Below are positions 1-13,400 of a stretch of DNA of 64,000 bases, one piece after another. Position 1 is the first letter of the stretch. Every line of letters starts with the position of its first letter. The notes under the pieces were generated by a model. It was not told the origin of the DNA and searched no databases. It worked only from the letters and a program-made list of their open reading frames with translations. Location of the stretch: assembly GCA_036971475.1 (NCBI GenBank), contig JBAIZL010000062.1, positions 277,501-341,500 on the forward strand, written 5' to 3'. A program made the position numbers and the translations under genes. This DNA comes from Prosapia bicincta. Taxonomy: Eukaryota; Arthropoda; Insecta; Hemiptera; Cercopidae.

Positions 1-314
1 ATGCCTGGTGTATTAGCAGTGATATGACGTTCTGTAGGCCGTGGCTGCGAGGTAATAGTAATGGAGGAATCCTGAGCTTTTGTTAATTGCCAATGCCTGG
101 TGTATTAGCAGTGATATAACATCCAGTAGGCCGTGGCTGCGGGGAAATAGTAATAGAGGAATCCTGAGCTTTTGTTAATTGCCAATGCCTGGTGTATTAG
201 CAGTGATATGACATCCAGTAGGCCGTGGCTGCGGGGAAATAGTAATAGAGGAATCCTGAGCTGTTGTTAATTGCCAATGCCTGGTGTATTAGCAGTGATA
301 TGACGTTCTGTAGG
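1..314 (+). repeat. 92-bp tandem repeat, truncated by window start
   Basis: Copies beginning with ATGCCTGGTGTATTAGC start at 1, 93, 185 and 277, an exact 92-bp period giving 3.4 copies. Copies 1 and 4 carry GACGTTCTG where copies 2 and 3 carry a CATCCAG variant. The array stops at 314 inside the fourth copy and probably continues left of the window. The monomer shares no visible sequence with the other satellites in this window. Confidence 0.95.
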
Positions 315-858
315 AAAAGTGTGACATAAATGATTTAGTAAAGAATTAGGAAAATAAGTTAGTTATGTGAGAAGTGCATCGAAGCAGTATCATCGGTCAA
401 GATCCCGGGAACTCAACAAACAATAAGTACTTTCTTTTTACATTAAAAATAGCCAACAGAACTTTTTAAGCAGTAAATTTAGAATAATTTTAATTTCATT
501 AGTATAAAATAATAATATAGTTTCTTTCACCACATTCTAATTTATAAAAAAGACCCATAATAACGACCCGAGAGAAAGAGCAATTAACACTGTAATTATT
601 AAACTTTATTTTAATAAAACCTAAAGCCGCAAGAGTTCAGCGTTTTAGTAATTGTAATATTAGTTAAGCAATCAATCTGGTCACTAAATAGTAATAAAGT
701 AATTTGGTATAACGTGTAATAATTAAATGTCAGGAATAAATGCAAGTGATGTTAAAATTGATATTGGTGTTAATTAGAAACCTGAAGGTGAGACAAAAGT
801 GTGTTAAGGTAATTACATATATAACCTACAGGAAAAGTCATATTTTAAATAACTTAGG

Positions 859-917
<59 letters not shown>

Positions 918-959
918 TGAGAGAGAGAGAGAGAGAAAATGATAGAGAGTTATATATAA

Positions 960-1034
<75 letters not shown>

Positions 1035-1469
1035 CTTACACAAACATAAAGAACTGTTCTAAGATCATTTTTCTTAATGAGTTATTTTATCCCAGGAACT
1101 GCAACCTCTTTTCATAATAACATTGAATAATCCTACCAATAATTGTAAAATCTACTTCCTATGCTCTCACTTCCAAAGCCTATCAAGTGTTCTCCTGTCA
1201 AACAGTTCTCTAATGTAACAGTTAATTTAAATACCCGTTAATTTACTAATGGACGGCCTAAACAGTAAGAGCAGGTATCGATAGCGCGTTATGGACTTAG
1301 GTTTTGTTGCCGTATTAGGACAAGGACTAATGCTTAAAATGACTGCTACAGAACCTTATGTACCGTAGAGATATACCGTAGAGAAACGGGCCCTTGACCT
1401 TGGATAGTTTAGTCTTGCATGCATTTTGCGTGCACTATAGTTTGCATAACAGCGTGTAACATTTAGTGT
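315..1469. other. AT-rich spacer between the 92-bp and 194-bp satellites
   Basis: AT-rich sequence with no convincing coding exon. It contains a compound microsatellite (864-1027, listed separately). Near its right end is a small duplicated motif, TACCGTAGAGA, around 1361-1385. No transposon protein or RNA gene is recognisable. Confidence 0.7.
864..1027. repeat. Compound microsatellite (AT)n-(GA)n-(TA)n
   Basis: An uninterrupted AT run at 864-900 is followed directly by a GA run at 901-936 with one T interruption. A 27-bp gap follows, then a second TA run at 964-1027. The small reading frame across it encodes only Arg-Glu and Tyr-Ile dipeptides and is not a gene. Confidence 0.97.
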
Positions 1470-4400
1470 GCTATTACTAAGCTTCCTACTGAACCAAAGC
1501 TTTACTTCCGGGCAAACTATGTCTGTAGATAGCAACAGATGGGAAAGTATGAATATAGCAGTCACTTCCAGCACCGCAGTCACTACTTTATATTGTAGCA
1601 CGTGAAGGGAATACCTTGGGAGGATAGTGAGAGTATGCGTAGGCTGCATTCCCTGGGGAGTTCGCTGTTACTAAGCTTCCTACTGAACCAAAGCTTTACT
1701 TCCGGGCAAACTATGTCTGTAGATAGCAACAGGTGGGAAAGTATGAATATAGCAGTCACTTCCAGCACCGCAGTCACTACTTTATATTGTAGCACGTGAA
1801 GGGAATACCTTGGGAGGATAGTGAGAGTATGCGTAGGCTGCATTCCCTGGGGAGTTCGCTGTTACTAAGCTTCCTACTGAACCAAAGCTTTACTTCCGGG
1901 CAAACTATGTCTGTAGATAGCAACAGGTGGGAAAGTATGAATATAGCAGTCACTTCCAGCACCGCAGTCACTACTTTATATTGTAGCACGTGAAGGGAAT
2001 ACCTTGGGAGGATAGTGAGAGTATGCGTAGGCTGCATTCCCTGGGGAGTTCGCTGTTACTAAGCTTCCTACTGAACCAAAGCTTTACTTCCGGGCAAACT
2101 ATGTCTGTAGATAGCAACAGGTGGGAAAGTATGAATATAGCAGTCACTTCCAGCACCGCAGTCACTACTTTATATTGTAGCACGTGAAGGGAGGATAGTG
2201 AGAGTATGCGTAGGCTGCATTCCCTGGGGAGTTCGCTGTTACTAAGCTTCCTACTGAACCAAAGCTTTACTTCCGGGCAAACTATGTCTGTAGATAGCAA
2301 CAGATGGGAAGGTATGAATATAGCAGTCACTTCCAGCACCGCAGTCACTACTTTATATTGTAGCACGTGAAGGGAATACCTTGGGAGGATAGTGAGAGTA
2401 TGCGTAGGCTGCATTCCCTGGGGAGTTCGCTGTTACTAAGCTTCCTACTGAACCAAAGCTTTACTTCCGGGCAAACTATGTCTGTAGATAGCAACAGATG
2501 GGAGGGTATGAATATAGCAGTCATTTCCAGCACCGCAGTCACTACTTTATATTGTAGCACGTGAAGGGAATACCTTGGGAGGATAGTGAGAGTATGCGTA
2601 GGCTGCATTCCCTGGGGAGTTCGCTGTTACTAAGCTTCCTACTGAACCAAAGCTTTACTTCCGGGCAAACTATGTCTGTAGATAGCAACAGGTGGGAAAG
2701 TATGAATATAGCAGTCACTTCCAGCACCGCAGTCACTACTTTATATTGTAGCACGTGAAGGGAATACCTTGGGAGGATAGTGAGAGTATGCGTAGGCTGC
2801 ATTCCCTGGGGAGTTCGCTATTACTAAGCTTCCTACTGAACCAAAGCTTTACTTCCGGGCAAACTATGTCTGTAGATAGCAACAGGTGGGAAAGTATGAA
2901 TATAGCAGTCACTTCCAGCACCGCAGTCACTACTTTATATTGTAGCACGTGAAGGGAGGATAGTGAGAGTATGCGTAGGCTGCATTCCCTGGGGAGTTCG
3001 CTGTTACTAAGCTTCCTACTGAACCAAAGCTTTACTTCCGGGCAAACTATGTCTGTAGATAGCAACAGATGGGAAGGTATGAATATAGCAGTCACTTCCA
3101 GCACCGCAGTCACTACTTTATATTGTAGCACGTGAAGGGAATACCTTGGGAGGATAGTGAGAGTATGCGTAGGCTGCATTCCCTGGGGAGTTCGCTGTTA
3201 CTAAGCTTCCTACTGAACCAAAGCTTTACTTCCGGGCAAACTATGTCTGTAGATAGCAACAGATGGGAAGGTATGAATATAGCAGTCACTTCCAGCACCG
3301 CAGTCACTACTTTATATTGTAGCACGTGAAGGGAATACCTTGGGAGGATAGTGAGAGTATGCGTAGGCTGCATTCCCTGGGGAGTTCGCTGTTACTAAGC
3401 TTCCTACTGAACCAAAGCTTTACTTCCGGGCAAACTATGTCTGTAGATAGCAACAGATGGGAAGGTATGAATATAGCAGTCACTTCCAGCACCGCAGTCA
3501 CTACTTTATATTGTAGCACGTGAAGGGAATACCTTGGGAGGATAGTGAGAGTATGCGTAGGCTGCATTCCCTGGGGAGTTCGCTGTTACTAAGCTTCCTA
3601 CTGAACCAAAGCTTTACTTCCGGGCAAACTATGTCTGTAGATAGCAACAGGTGGGAAAGTATGAATATAGCAGTCACTTCCAGCACCGCAGTCACTACTT
3701 TATATTGTAGCAAGTGAAGGGAGGATAGTGAGAGTATGCGTAGGCTGCATTCCCTGGGGAGTTCGCTGTTACTAAGCTTCCTACTGAACCAAAGCTTTAC
3801 TTCCGGGCAAACTATGTCTGTAGATAGCAACAGATGGGAAGGTATGAATATAGCAGTCACTTCCAGCACCGCAGTCACTACTTTATATTGTAGCACGTGA
3901 AGGGAATACCTTGGGAGGATAGTGAGAGTATGCGTAGGCTGCATTCCCTGGGGAGTTCGCTGTTACTAAGCTTCCTACTGAACCAAAGCTTTACTTCCGG
4001 GCAAACTATGTCTGTAGATAGCAACAGATGGGAAGGTATGAATATAGCAGTCACTTCCAGCACCGCAGTCACTACTTTATATTGTAGCACGTGAAGGGAA
4101 TACCTTGGGAGGATAGTGAGAGTATGCGTAGGCTGCATTCCCTGGGGAGTTCGCTGTTACTAAGCTTCCTACTGAACCAAAGCTTTACTTCCGGGCAAAC
4201 TATGTCTGTAGATAGCAACAGATGGGAAGGTATGAATATAGCAGTCACTTCCAGCACCGCAGTCACTACTTTATATTGTAGCACGTGAAGGGAATACCTT
4301 GGGAGGATAGTGAGAGTATGCGTAGGCTGCATTCCCTGGGGAGTTCGCTGTTACTAAGCTTCCTACTGAACCAAAGCTTTACTTCCGGGCAAACTATGTC

Positions 4401-7400
4401 TGTAGATAGCAACAGATGGGAAAGTATGAATATAGCAGTCACTTCCAGCACCGCAGTCACTACTTTATATTGTAGCACGTGAAGGGAATACCTTGGGAGG
4501 ATAGTGAGAGTATGCGTAGGCTGCATTCCCTGGGGAGTTCGCTGTTACTAAGCTTCCTACTGAACCAAAGCTTTACTTCCGGGCAAACTATGTCTGTAGA
4601 TAGCAACAGATGGGAAGGTATGAATATAGCAGTCACTTCCAGCACCGCAGTCACTACTTTATATTGTAGCACGTGAAGGGAATACCTTGGGAGGATAGTG
4701 AGAGTATGCGTAGGCTGCATTCCCTGGGGAGTTCGCTGTTACTAAGCTTCCTACTGAACCAAAGCTTTACTTCCGGGCAAACTATGTCTGTAGATAGCAA
4801 CAGATGGGAAAGTATGAATATAGCAGTCACTTCCAGAACCGCAGTCACTACTTTATATTGTAGCACGTGAAGGGAATACCTTGGGAGGATAGTGAGAGTA
4901 TGCGTAGGCTGCATTCCCTGGGGAGTTCGCTGTTACTAAGCTTCCTACTGAACCAAAGCTTTACTTCCGGGCAAACTATGTCTGTAGATAGCAACAGATG
5001 GGAAGGTATGAATATAGCAGTCACTTCCAGCACCGCAGTCACTACTTTATATTGTAGCACGTGAAGGGAATACCTTGGGAGGATAGTGAGAGTATGCGTA
5101 GGCTGCATTCCTTGGGGAGTTCGCTGTTACTAAGCTTCCTACTGAACCAAAGCTTTACTTCCGGGAAAACTATGTCTGTAGATAGCAACAGATGGGAAAG
5201 TATGAATATAGCAGTCACTTCCAGCACCGCAGTCACTACTTTATATTGTAGCACGTGAAGGGAATACCTTGGGAGGATAGTGAGAGTATGCGTAGGCTGC
5301 ATTCCCTGGGGAGTTCGCTGTTACTAAGCTTCCTACTGAACCAAAGCTTTACTTCCGGGCAAACTATGTCTGTAGATAGCAACAGATGGGAGGGTATGAA
5401 TATAGCAGTCACTTCCAGCACCGCAGTCACTACTTTATATTGTAGCACGTGAAGGGAATACCTTGGGAGGATAGTGAGAGTATGCGTAGGCTGCATTCCC
5501 TGGGGAGTTCGCTGTTACTAAGCTTCCTACTGAACCAAAGCTTTACTTCCGGGCAAACTATGTCTGTAGATAGCAACAGGTGGGAAAGTATGAATATAGC
5601 AGTCACTTCCAGCACCGCAGTCACTACTTTATATTGTAGCACGTGAAGGGAATACCTTGGGAGGATAGTGAGAGTATGCGTAGGCTGCATTCCCTGGGGA
5701 GTTCGCTGTTACTAAGCTTCCTACTGAACCAAAGCTTTACTTCCGGGCAAACTATGTCTGTAGATAGCAACAGGTGGGAAAGTATGAATATAGCAGTCAC
5801 TTCCAGCACCGCAGTCACTACTTTATATTGTAGCACGTGAAGGGAGGATAGTGAGAGTATGCGTAGGCTGCATTCCCTGGGGAGTTCGCTGTTACTAAGC
5901 TTCCTACTGAACCAAAGCTTTACTTCCGGGCAAACTATGTCTGTAGATAGCAACAGATGGGAAGGTATGAATATAGCAGTCACTTCCAGCACCGCAGTCA
6001 CTACTTTATATTGTAGCACGTGAAGGGAATACCTTGGGAGGATAGTGAGAGTATGCGTAGGCTGCATTCCCTGGGGAGTTCGCTGTTACTAAGCTTCCTA
6101 CTGAACCAAAGCTTTACTTCCGGGCAAACTATGTCTGTAGATAGCAACAGATGGGAAGGTATGAATATAGCAGTCACTTCCAGCACCGCAGTCACTACTT
6201 TATATTGTAGCACGTGAAGGGAATACCTTGGGAGGATAGTGAGAGTATGCGTAGGCTGCATTCCCTGGGGAGTTCGCTGTTACTAAGCTTCCTACTGAAC
6301 CAAAGCTTTACTTCCGGGCAAACTATGTCTGTAGATAGCAACAGATGGGAAGGTATGAATATAGCAGTCACTTCCAGCACCGCAGTCACTACTTTATATT
6401 GTAGCACGTGAAGGGAATACCTTGGGAGGATAGTGAGAGTATGCGTAGGCTGCATTCCCTGGGGAGTTCGCTGTTACTAAGCTTCCTACTGAACCAAAGC
6501 TTTACTTCCGGGCAAACTATGTGTGTAGATAGCAACAGGTGGGAAAGTATGAATATAGCAGTCACTTCCAGCACCGCAGTCACTACTTTATATTGTAGCA
6601 AGTGAAGGGAGGATAGTGAGAGTATGCGTAGGCTGCATTCCCTGGGGAGTTCGCTGTTACTAAGCTTCCTACTGAACCAAAGCTTTACTTCCGGGCAAAC
6701 TATGTCTGTAGATAGCAACAGATGGGAAGGTATGAATATAGCAGTCACTTCCAGCACCGCAGTCACTACTTTATATTGTAGCACGTGAAGGGAATACCTT
6801 GGGAGGATAGTGAGAGTATGCGTAGGCTGCATTCCCTGGGGAGTTCGCTGTTACTAAGCTTCCTACTGAACCAAAGCTTTACTTCCGGGCAAACTATGTC
6901 TGTAGATAGCAACAGATGGGAAGGTATGAATATAGCAGTCACTTCCAGCACCGCAGTCACTACTTTATATTGTAGCACGTGAAGGGAATACCTTGGGAGG
7001 ATAGTGAGAGTATGCGTAGGCTGCATTCCCTGGGGAGTTCGCTGTTACTAAGCTTCCTACTGAACCAAAGCTTTACTTCCGGGCAAACTATGTCTGTAGA
7101 TAGCAACAGATGGGAAGGTATGAATATAGCAGTCACTTCCAGCACCGCAGTCACTACTTTATATTGTAGCACGTGAAGGGAATACCTTGGGAGGATAGTG
7201 AGAGTATGCGTAGGCTGCATTCCCTGGGGAGTTCGCTGTTACTAAGCTTCCTACTGAACCAAAGCTTTACTTCCGGGCAAACTATGTCTGTAGATAGCAA
7301 CAGATTTGAAAGTATGAATATAGCAGTCACTTCCAGCACCGCAGTCACTACTTTATATTGTAGCACGTGAAGGGAATACCTTGGGAGGATAGTGAGAGTA

Positions 7401-10400
7401 TGCGTAGGCTGCATTCCCTGGGGAGTTCGCTGTTACTAAGCTTCCTACTGAACCAAAGCTTTACTTCCGGGCAAACTATGTCTGTAGATAGCAACAGATG
7501 GGAAGGTATGAATATAGCAGTCACTTCCAGCACCGCAGTCACTACTTTATATTGTAGCACGTGAAGGGAATACCTTGGGAGGATAGTGAGAGTATGCGTA
7601 GGCTGCATTCCCTGGGGAGTTCGCTGTTACTAAGCTTCCTACTGAACCAAAGCTTTACTTCCGGGCAAACTATGTCTGTAGATAGCAACAGATGGGAAAG
7701 TATGAATATAGCAGTCACTTCCAGCACCGCAGTCACTACTTTATATTGTAGCACGTGAAGGGAATACCTTGGGAGGATAGTGAGAGTATGCGTAGGCTGC
7801 ATTCCCTGGGGAGTTCGCTGTTACTAAGCTTCCTACTGAACCAAAGCTTTACTTCCGGGCAAACTATGTCTGTAGATAGCAACAGATGGGAAGGTATGAA
7901 TATAGCAGTCACTTCCAGCACCGCAGTCACTACTTTATATTGTAGCACGTGAAGGGAATACCTTGGGAGGATAGTGAGAGTATGCGTAGGCTGCATTCCT
8001 TGGGGAGTTCGCTGTTACTAAGCTTCCTACTGAACCAAAGCTTTACTTCCGGGAAAACTATGTCTGTAGATAGCAACAGATGGGAAAGTATGAATATAGC
8101 AGTCACTTCCAGCACCGCAGTCACTACTTTATATTGTAGCACGTGAAGGGAATACCTTGGGAGGATAGTGAGAGTATGCGTAGGCTGCATTCCCTGGGGA
8201 GTTCGCTGTTACTAAGCTTCCTACTGAACCAAAGCTTTACTTCCGGGCAAACTATGTCTGTAGATAGCAACAGATGGGAGGGTATGAATATAGCAGTCAC
8301 TTCCAGCACCGCAGTCACTACTTTATATTGTAGCACGTGAAGGGAATACCTTGGGAGGATAGTGAGAGTATGCGTAGGCTGCATTCCCTGGGGAGTTCGC
8401 TGTTACTAAGCTTCCTACTGAACCAAAGCTTTACTTCCGGGCAAACTATGTCTGTAGATAGCAACAGGTGGGAAAGTATGAATATAGCAGTCACTTCCAG
8501 CACCGCAGTCACTACTTTATATTGTAGCACGTGAAGGGAATACCTTGGGAGGATAGTGAGAGTATGCGTAGGCTGCATTCCCTGGGGAGTTCGCTGTTAC
8601 TAAGCTTCCTACTGAACCAAAGCTTTACTTCCGGGCAAACTATGTCTGTAGATAGCAACAGGTGGGAAAGTATGAATATAGCAGTCACTTCCAGCACCGC
8701 AGTCACTACTTTATATTGTAGCACGTGAAGGGAGGATAGTGAGAGTATGCGTAGGCTGCATTCCCTGGGGAGTTCGCTGTTACTAAGCTTCCTACTGAAC
8801 CAAAGCTTTACTTCCGGGCAAACTATGTCTGTAGATAGCAACAGATGGGAAGGTATGAATATAGCAGTCACTTCCAGCACCGCAGTCACTACTTTATATT
8901 GTAGCACGTGAAGGGAATACCTTGGGAGGATAGTGAGAGTATGCGTAGGCTGCATTCCCTGGGGAGTTCGCTGTTACTAAGCTTCCTACTGAACCAAAGC
9001 TTTACTTCCGGGCAAACTATGTCTGTAGATAGCAACAGATGGGAAGGTATGAATATAGCAGTCACTTCCAGCACCGCAGTCACTACTTTATATTGTAGCA
9101 CGTGAAGGGAATACCTTGGGAGGATAGTGAGAGTATGCGTAGGCTGCATTCCCTGGGGAGTTCGCTGTTACTAAGCTTCCTACTGAACCAAAGCTTTACT
9201 TCCGGGCAAACTATGTCTGTAGATAGCAACAGATGGGAAGGTATGAATATAGCAGTCACTTCCAGCACCGCAGTCACTACTTTATATTGTAGCACGTGAA
9301 GGGAATACCTTGGGAGGATAGTGAGAGTATGCGTAGGCTGCATTCCCTGGGGAGTTCGCTGTTACTAAGCTTCCTACTGAACCAAAGCTTTACTTCCGGG
9401 CAAACTATGTCTGTAGATAGCAACAGGTGGGAAAGTATGAATATAGCAGTCACTTCCAGCACCGCAGTCACTACTTTATATTGTAGCAAGTGAAGGGAGG
9501 ATAGTGAGAGTATGCGTAGGCTGCATTCCCTGGGGAGTTCGCTGTTACTAAGCTTCCTACTGAACCAAAGCTTTACTTCCGGGCAAACTATGTCTGTAGA
9601 TAGCAACAGATGGGAAGGTATGAATATAGCAGTCACTTCCAGCACCGCAGTCACTACTTTATATTGTAGCACGTGAAGGGAATACCTTGGGAGGATAGTG
9701 AGAGTATGCGTAGGCTACATTCCCTGGGGAGTTCGCTGTTACTAAGCTTCCTACTGAACCAAAGCTTTACTTCCGGGCAAACTATGTCTGTAGATAGCAA
9801 CAGATGGGAAAGTATGAATATAGCAGTCACTTCCAGCACCGCAGTCACTACTTTATATTGTAGCACGTGAAGGGAATACCTTGGGAGGATAGTGAGAGTA
9901 TGCGTAGGCTGCATTCCCTGGGGAGTTCGCTGTTACTAAGCTTCCTACTGAACCAAAGCTTTACTTCCGGGCAAACTATGTCTGTAGATAGCAACAGATG
10001 GGAAGGTATGAATATAGCAGTCACTTCCAGCACCGCAGTCACTACTTTATATTGTAGCACGTGAAGGGAATACCTTGGGAGGATAGTGAGAGTATGCGTA
10101 GGCTGCATTCCCTGGGGAGTTCGCTGTTACTAAGCTTCCTACTGAACCAAAGCTTTACTTCCGGGCAAACTATGTCTGTAGATAGCAACAGATGGGAAGG
10201 TATGAATATAGCAGTCACTTCCAGCACCGCAGTCACTACTTTATATTGTAGCACGTGAAGGGAATACCTTGGGAGGATAGTGAGAGTATGCGTAGGCTGC
10301 ATTCCCTGGGGAGTTCGCTGTTACTAAGCTTCCTACTGAACCAAAGCTTTACTTCCGGGCAAACTATGTCTGTAGATAGCAACAGATGGGAAGGTATGAA

Positions 10401-13400
10401 TATAGCAGTCACTTCCAGCACCGCAGTCACTACTTTATATTGTAGCACGTGAAGGGAATACCTTGGGAGGATAGTGAGAGTATGCGTAGGCTGCATTCCC
10501 TGGGGAGTTCGCTGTTACTAAGCTTCCTACTGAACCAAAGCTTTACTTCCGGGCAAACTATGTCTGTAGATAGCAACAGATTTGAAAGTATGAATATAGC
10601 AGTCACTTCCAGCACCGCAGTCACTACTTTATATTGTAGCACGTGAAGGGAATACCTTGGGAGGATAGTGAGAGTATGCGTAGGCTGCATTCCCTGGGGA
10701 GTTCGCTGTTACTAAGCTTCCTACTGAACCAAAGCTTTACTTCCGGGCAAACTATGTCTGTAGATAGCAACAGATGGGAAGGTATGAATATAGCAGTCAC
10801 TTCCAGCACCGCAGTCACTACTTTATATTGTAGCACGTGAAGGGAATACCTTGGGAGGATAGTGAGAGTATGCGTAGGCTGCATTCCCTGGGGAGTTCGC
10901 TGTTACTAAGCTTCCTACTGAACCAAAGCTTTACTTCCGGGCAAACTATGTCTGTAGATAGCAACAGATGGGAAAGTATGAATATAGCAGTCACTTCCAG
11001 CACCGCAGTCACTACTTTATATTGTAGCACGTGAAGGGAATACCTTGGGAGGATAGTGAGAGTATGCGTAGGCTGCATTCCCTGGGGAGTTCGCTGTTAC
11101 TAAGCTTCCTACTGAACCAAAGCTTTACTTCCGGGCAAACTATGTCTGTAGATAGCAACAGATGGGAAGGTATGAATATAGCAGTCACTTCCAGCACCGC
11201 AGTCACTACTTTATATTGTAGCACGTGAAGGGAATACCTTGGGAGGATAGTGAGAGTATGCGTAGGCTGCATTCCTTGGGGAGTTCGCTGTTACTAAGCT
11301 TCCTACTGAACCAAAGCTTTACTTCCGGGAAAACTATGTCTGTAGATAGCAACAGATGGGAAAGTATGAATATAGCAGTCACTTCCAGCACCGCAGTCAC
11401 TACTTTATATTGTAGCACGTGAAGGGAATACCTTGGGAGGATAGTGAGAGTATGCGTAGGCTGCATTCCCTGGGGAGTTCGCTGTTACTAAGCTTCCTAC
11501 TGAACCAAAGCTTTACTTCCGGGCAAACTATGTCTGTAGATAGCAACAGATGGGAGGGTATGAATATAGCAGTCACTTCCAGCACCGCAGTCACTACTTT
11601 ATATTGTAGCACGTGAAGGGAATACCTTGGGAGGATAGTGAGAGTATGCGTAGGCTGCATTCCCTGGGGAGTTCGCTGTTACTAAGCTTCCTACTGAACC
11701 AAAGCTTTACTTCCGGGCAAACTATGTCTGTAGATAGCAACAGGTGGGAAAGTATGAATATAGCAGTCACTTCCAGCACCGCAGTCACTACTTTATATTG
11801 TAGCACGTGAAGGGAATACCTTGGGAGGATAGTGAGAGTATGCGTAGGCTGCATTCCCTGGGGAGTTCGCTGTTACTAAGCTTCCTACTGAACCAAAGCT
11901 TTACTTCCGGGCAAACTATGTCTGTAGATAGCAACAGGTGGGAAAGTATGAATATAGCAGTCACTTCCAGCACCGCAGTCACTACTTTATATTGTAGCAC
12001 GTGAAGGGAGGATAGTGAGAGTATGCGTAGGCTGCATTCCCTGGGGAGTTCGCTGTTACTAAGCTTCCTACTGAACCAAAGCTTTACTTCCGGGCAAACT
12101 ATGTCTGTAGATAGCAACAGATGGGAAGGTATGAATATAGCAGTCACTTCCAGCACCGCAGTCACTACTTTATATTGTAGCACGTGAAGGGAATACCTTG
12201 GGAGGATAGTGAGAGTATGCGTAGGCTGCATTCCCTGGGGAGTTCGCTGTTACTAAGCTTCCTACTGAACCAAAGCTTTACTTCCGGGCAAACTATGTCT
12301 GTAGATAGCAACAGATGGGAAGGTATGAATATAGCAGTCACTTCCAGCACCGCAGTCACTACTTTATATTGTAGCACGTGAAGGGAATACCTTGGGAGGA
12401 TAGTGAGAGTATGCGTAGGCTGCATTCCCTGGGGAGTTCGCTGTTACTAAGCTTCCTACTGAACCAAAGCTTTACTTCCGGGCAAACTATGTCTGTAGAT
12501 AGCAACAGATGGGAAGGTATGAATATAGCAGTCACTTCCAGCACCGCAGTCACTACTTTATATTGTAGCACGTGAAGGGAATACCTTGGGAGGATAGTGA
12601 GAGTATGCGTAGGCTGCATTCCCTGGGGAGTTCGCTGTTACTAAGCTTCCTACTGAACCAAAGCTTTACTTCCGGGCAAACTATGTCTGTAGATAGCAAC
12701 AGGTGGGAAAGTATGAATATAGCAGTCACTTCCAGCACCGCAGTCACTACTTTATATTGTAGCAAGTGAAGGGAGGATAGTGAGAGTATGCGTAGGCTGC
12801 ATTCCCTGGGGAGTTCGCTGTTACTAAGCTTCCTACTGAACCAAAGCTTTACTTCCGGGCAAACTATGTCTGTAGATAGCAACAGATGGGAAGGTATGAA
12901 TATAGCAGTCACTTCCAGCACCGCAGTCACTACTTTATATTGTAGCACGTGAAGGGAATACCTTGGGAGGATAGTGAGAGTATGCGTAGGCTGCATTCCC
13001 TGGGGAGTTCGCTGTTACTAAGCTTCCTACTGAACCAAAGCTTTACTTCCGGGCAAACTATGTCTGTAGATAGCAACAGATGGGAAGGTATGAATATAGC
13101 AGTCACTTCCAGCACCGCAGTCACTACTTTATATTGTAGCACGTGAAGGGAATACCTTGGGAGGATAGTGAGAGTATGCGTAGGCTGCATTCCCTGGGGA
13201 GTTCGCTGTTACTAAGCTTCCTACTGAACCAAAGCTTTACTTCCGGGCAAACTATGTCTGTAGATAGCAACAGATGGGAAGGTATGAATATAGCAGTCAC
13301 TTCCAGCACCGCAGTCACTACTTTATATTGTAGCACGTGAAGGGAATACCTTGGGAGGATAGTGAGAGTATGCGTAGGCTGCATTCCCTGGGGAGTTCGC

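Noticed and set aside
917..1117. 66-codon frame at the compound microsatellite
   Set aside because: It encodes Arg-Glu and Tyr-Ile dipeptide repeats from GA and TA runs only.
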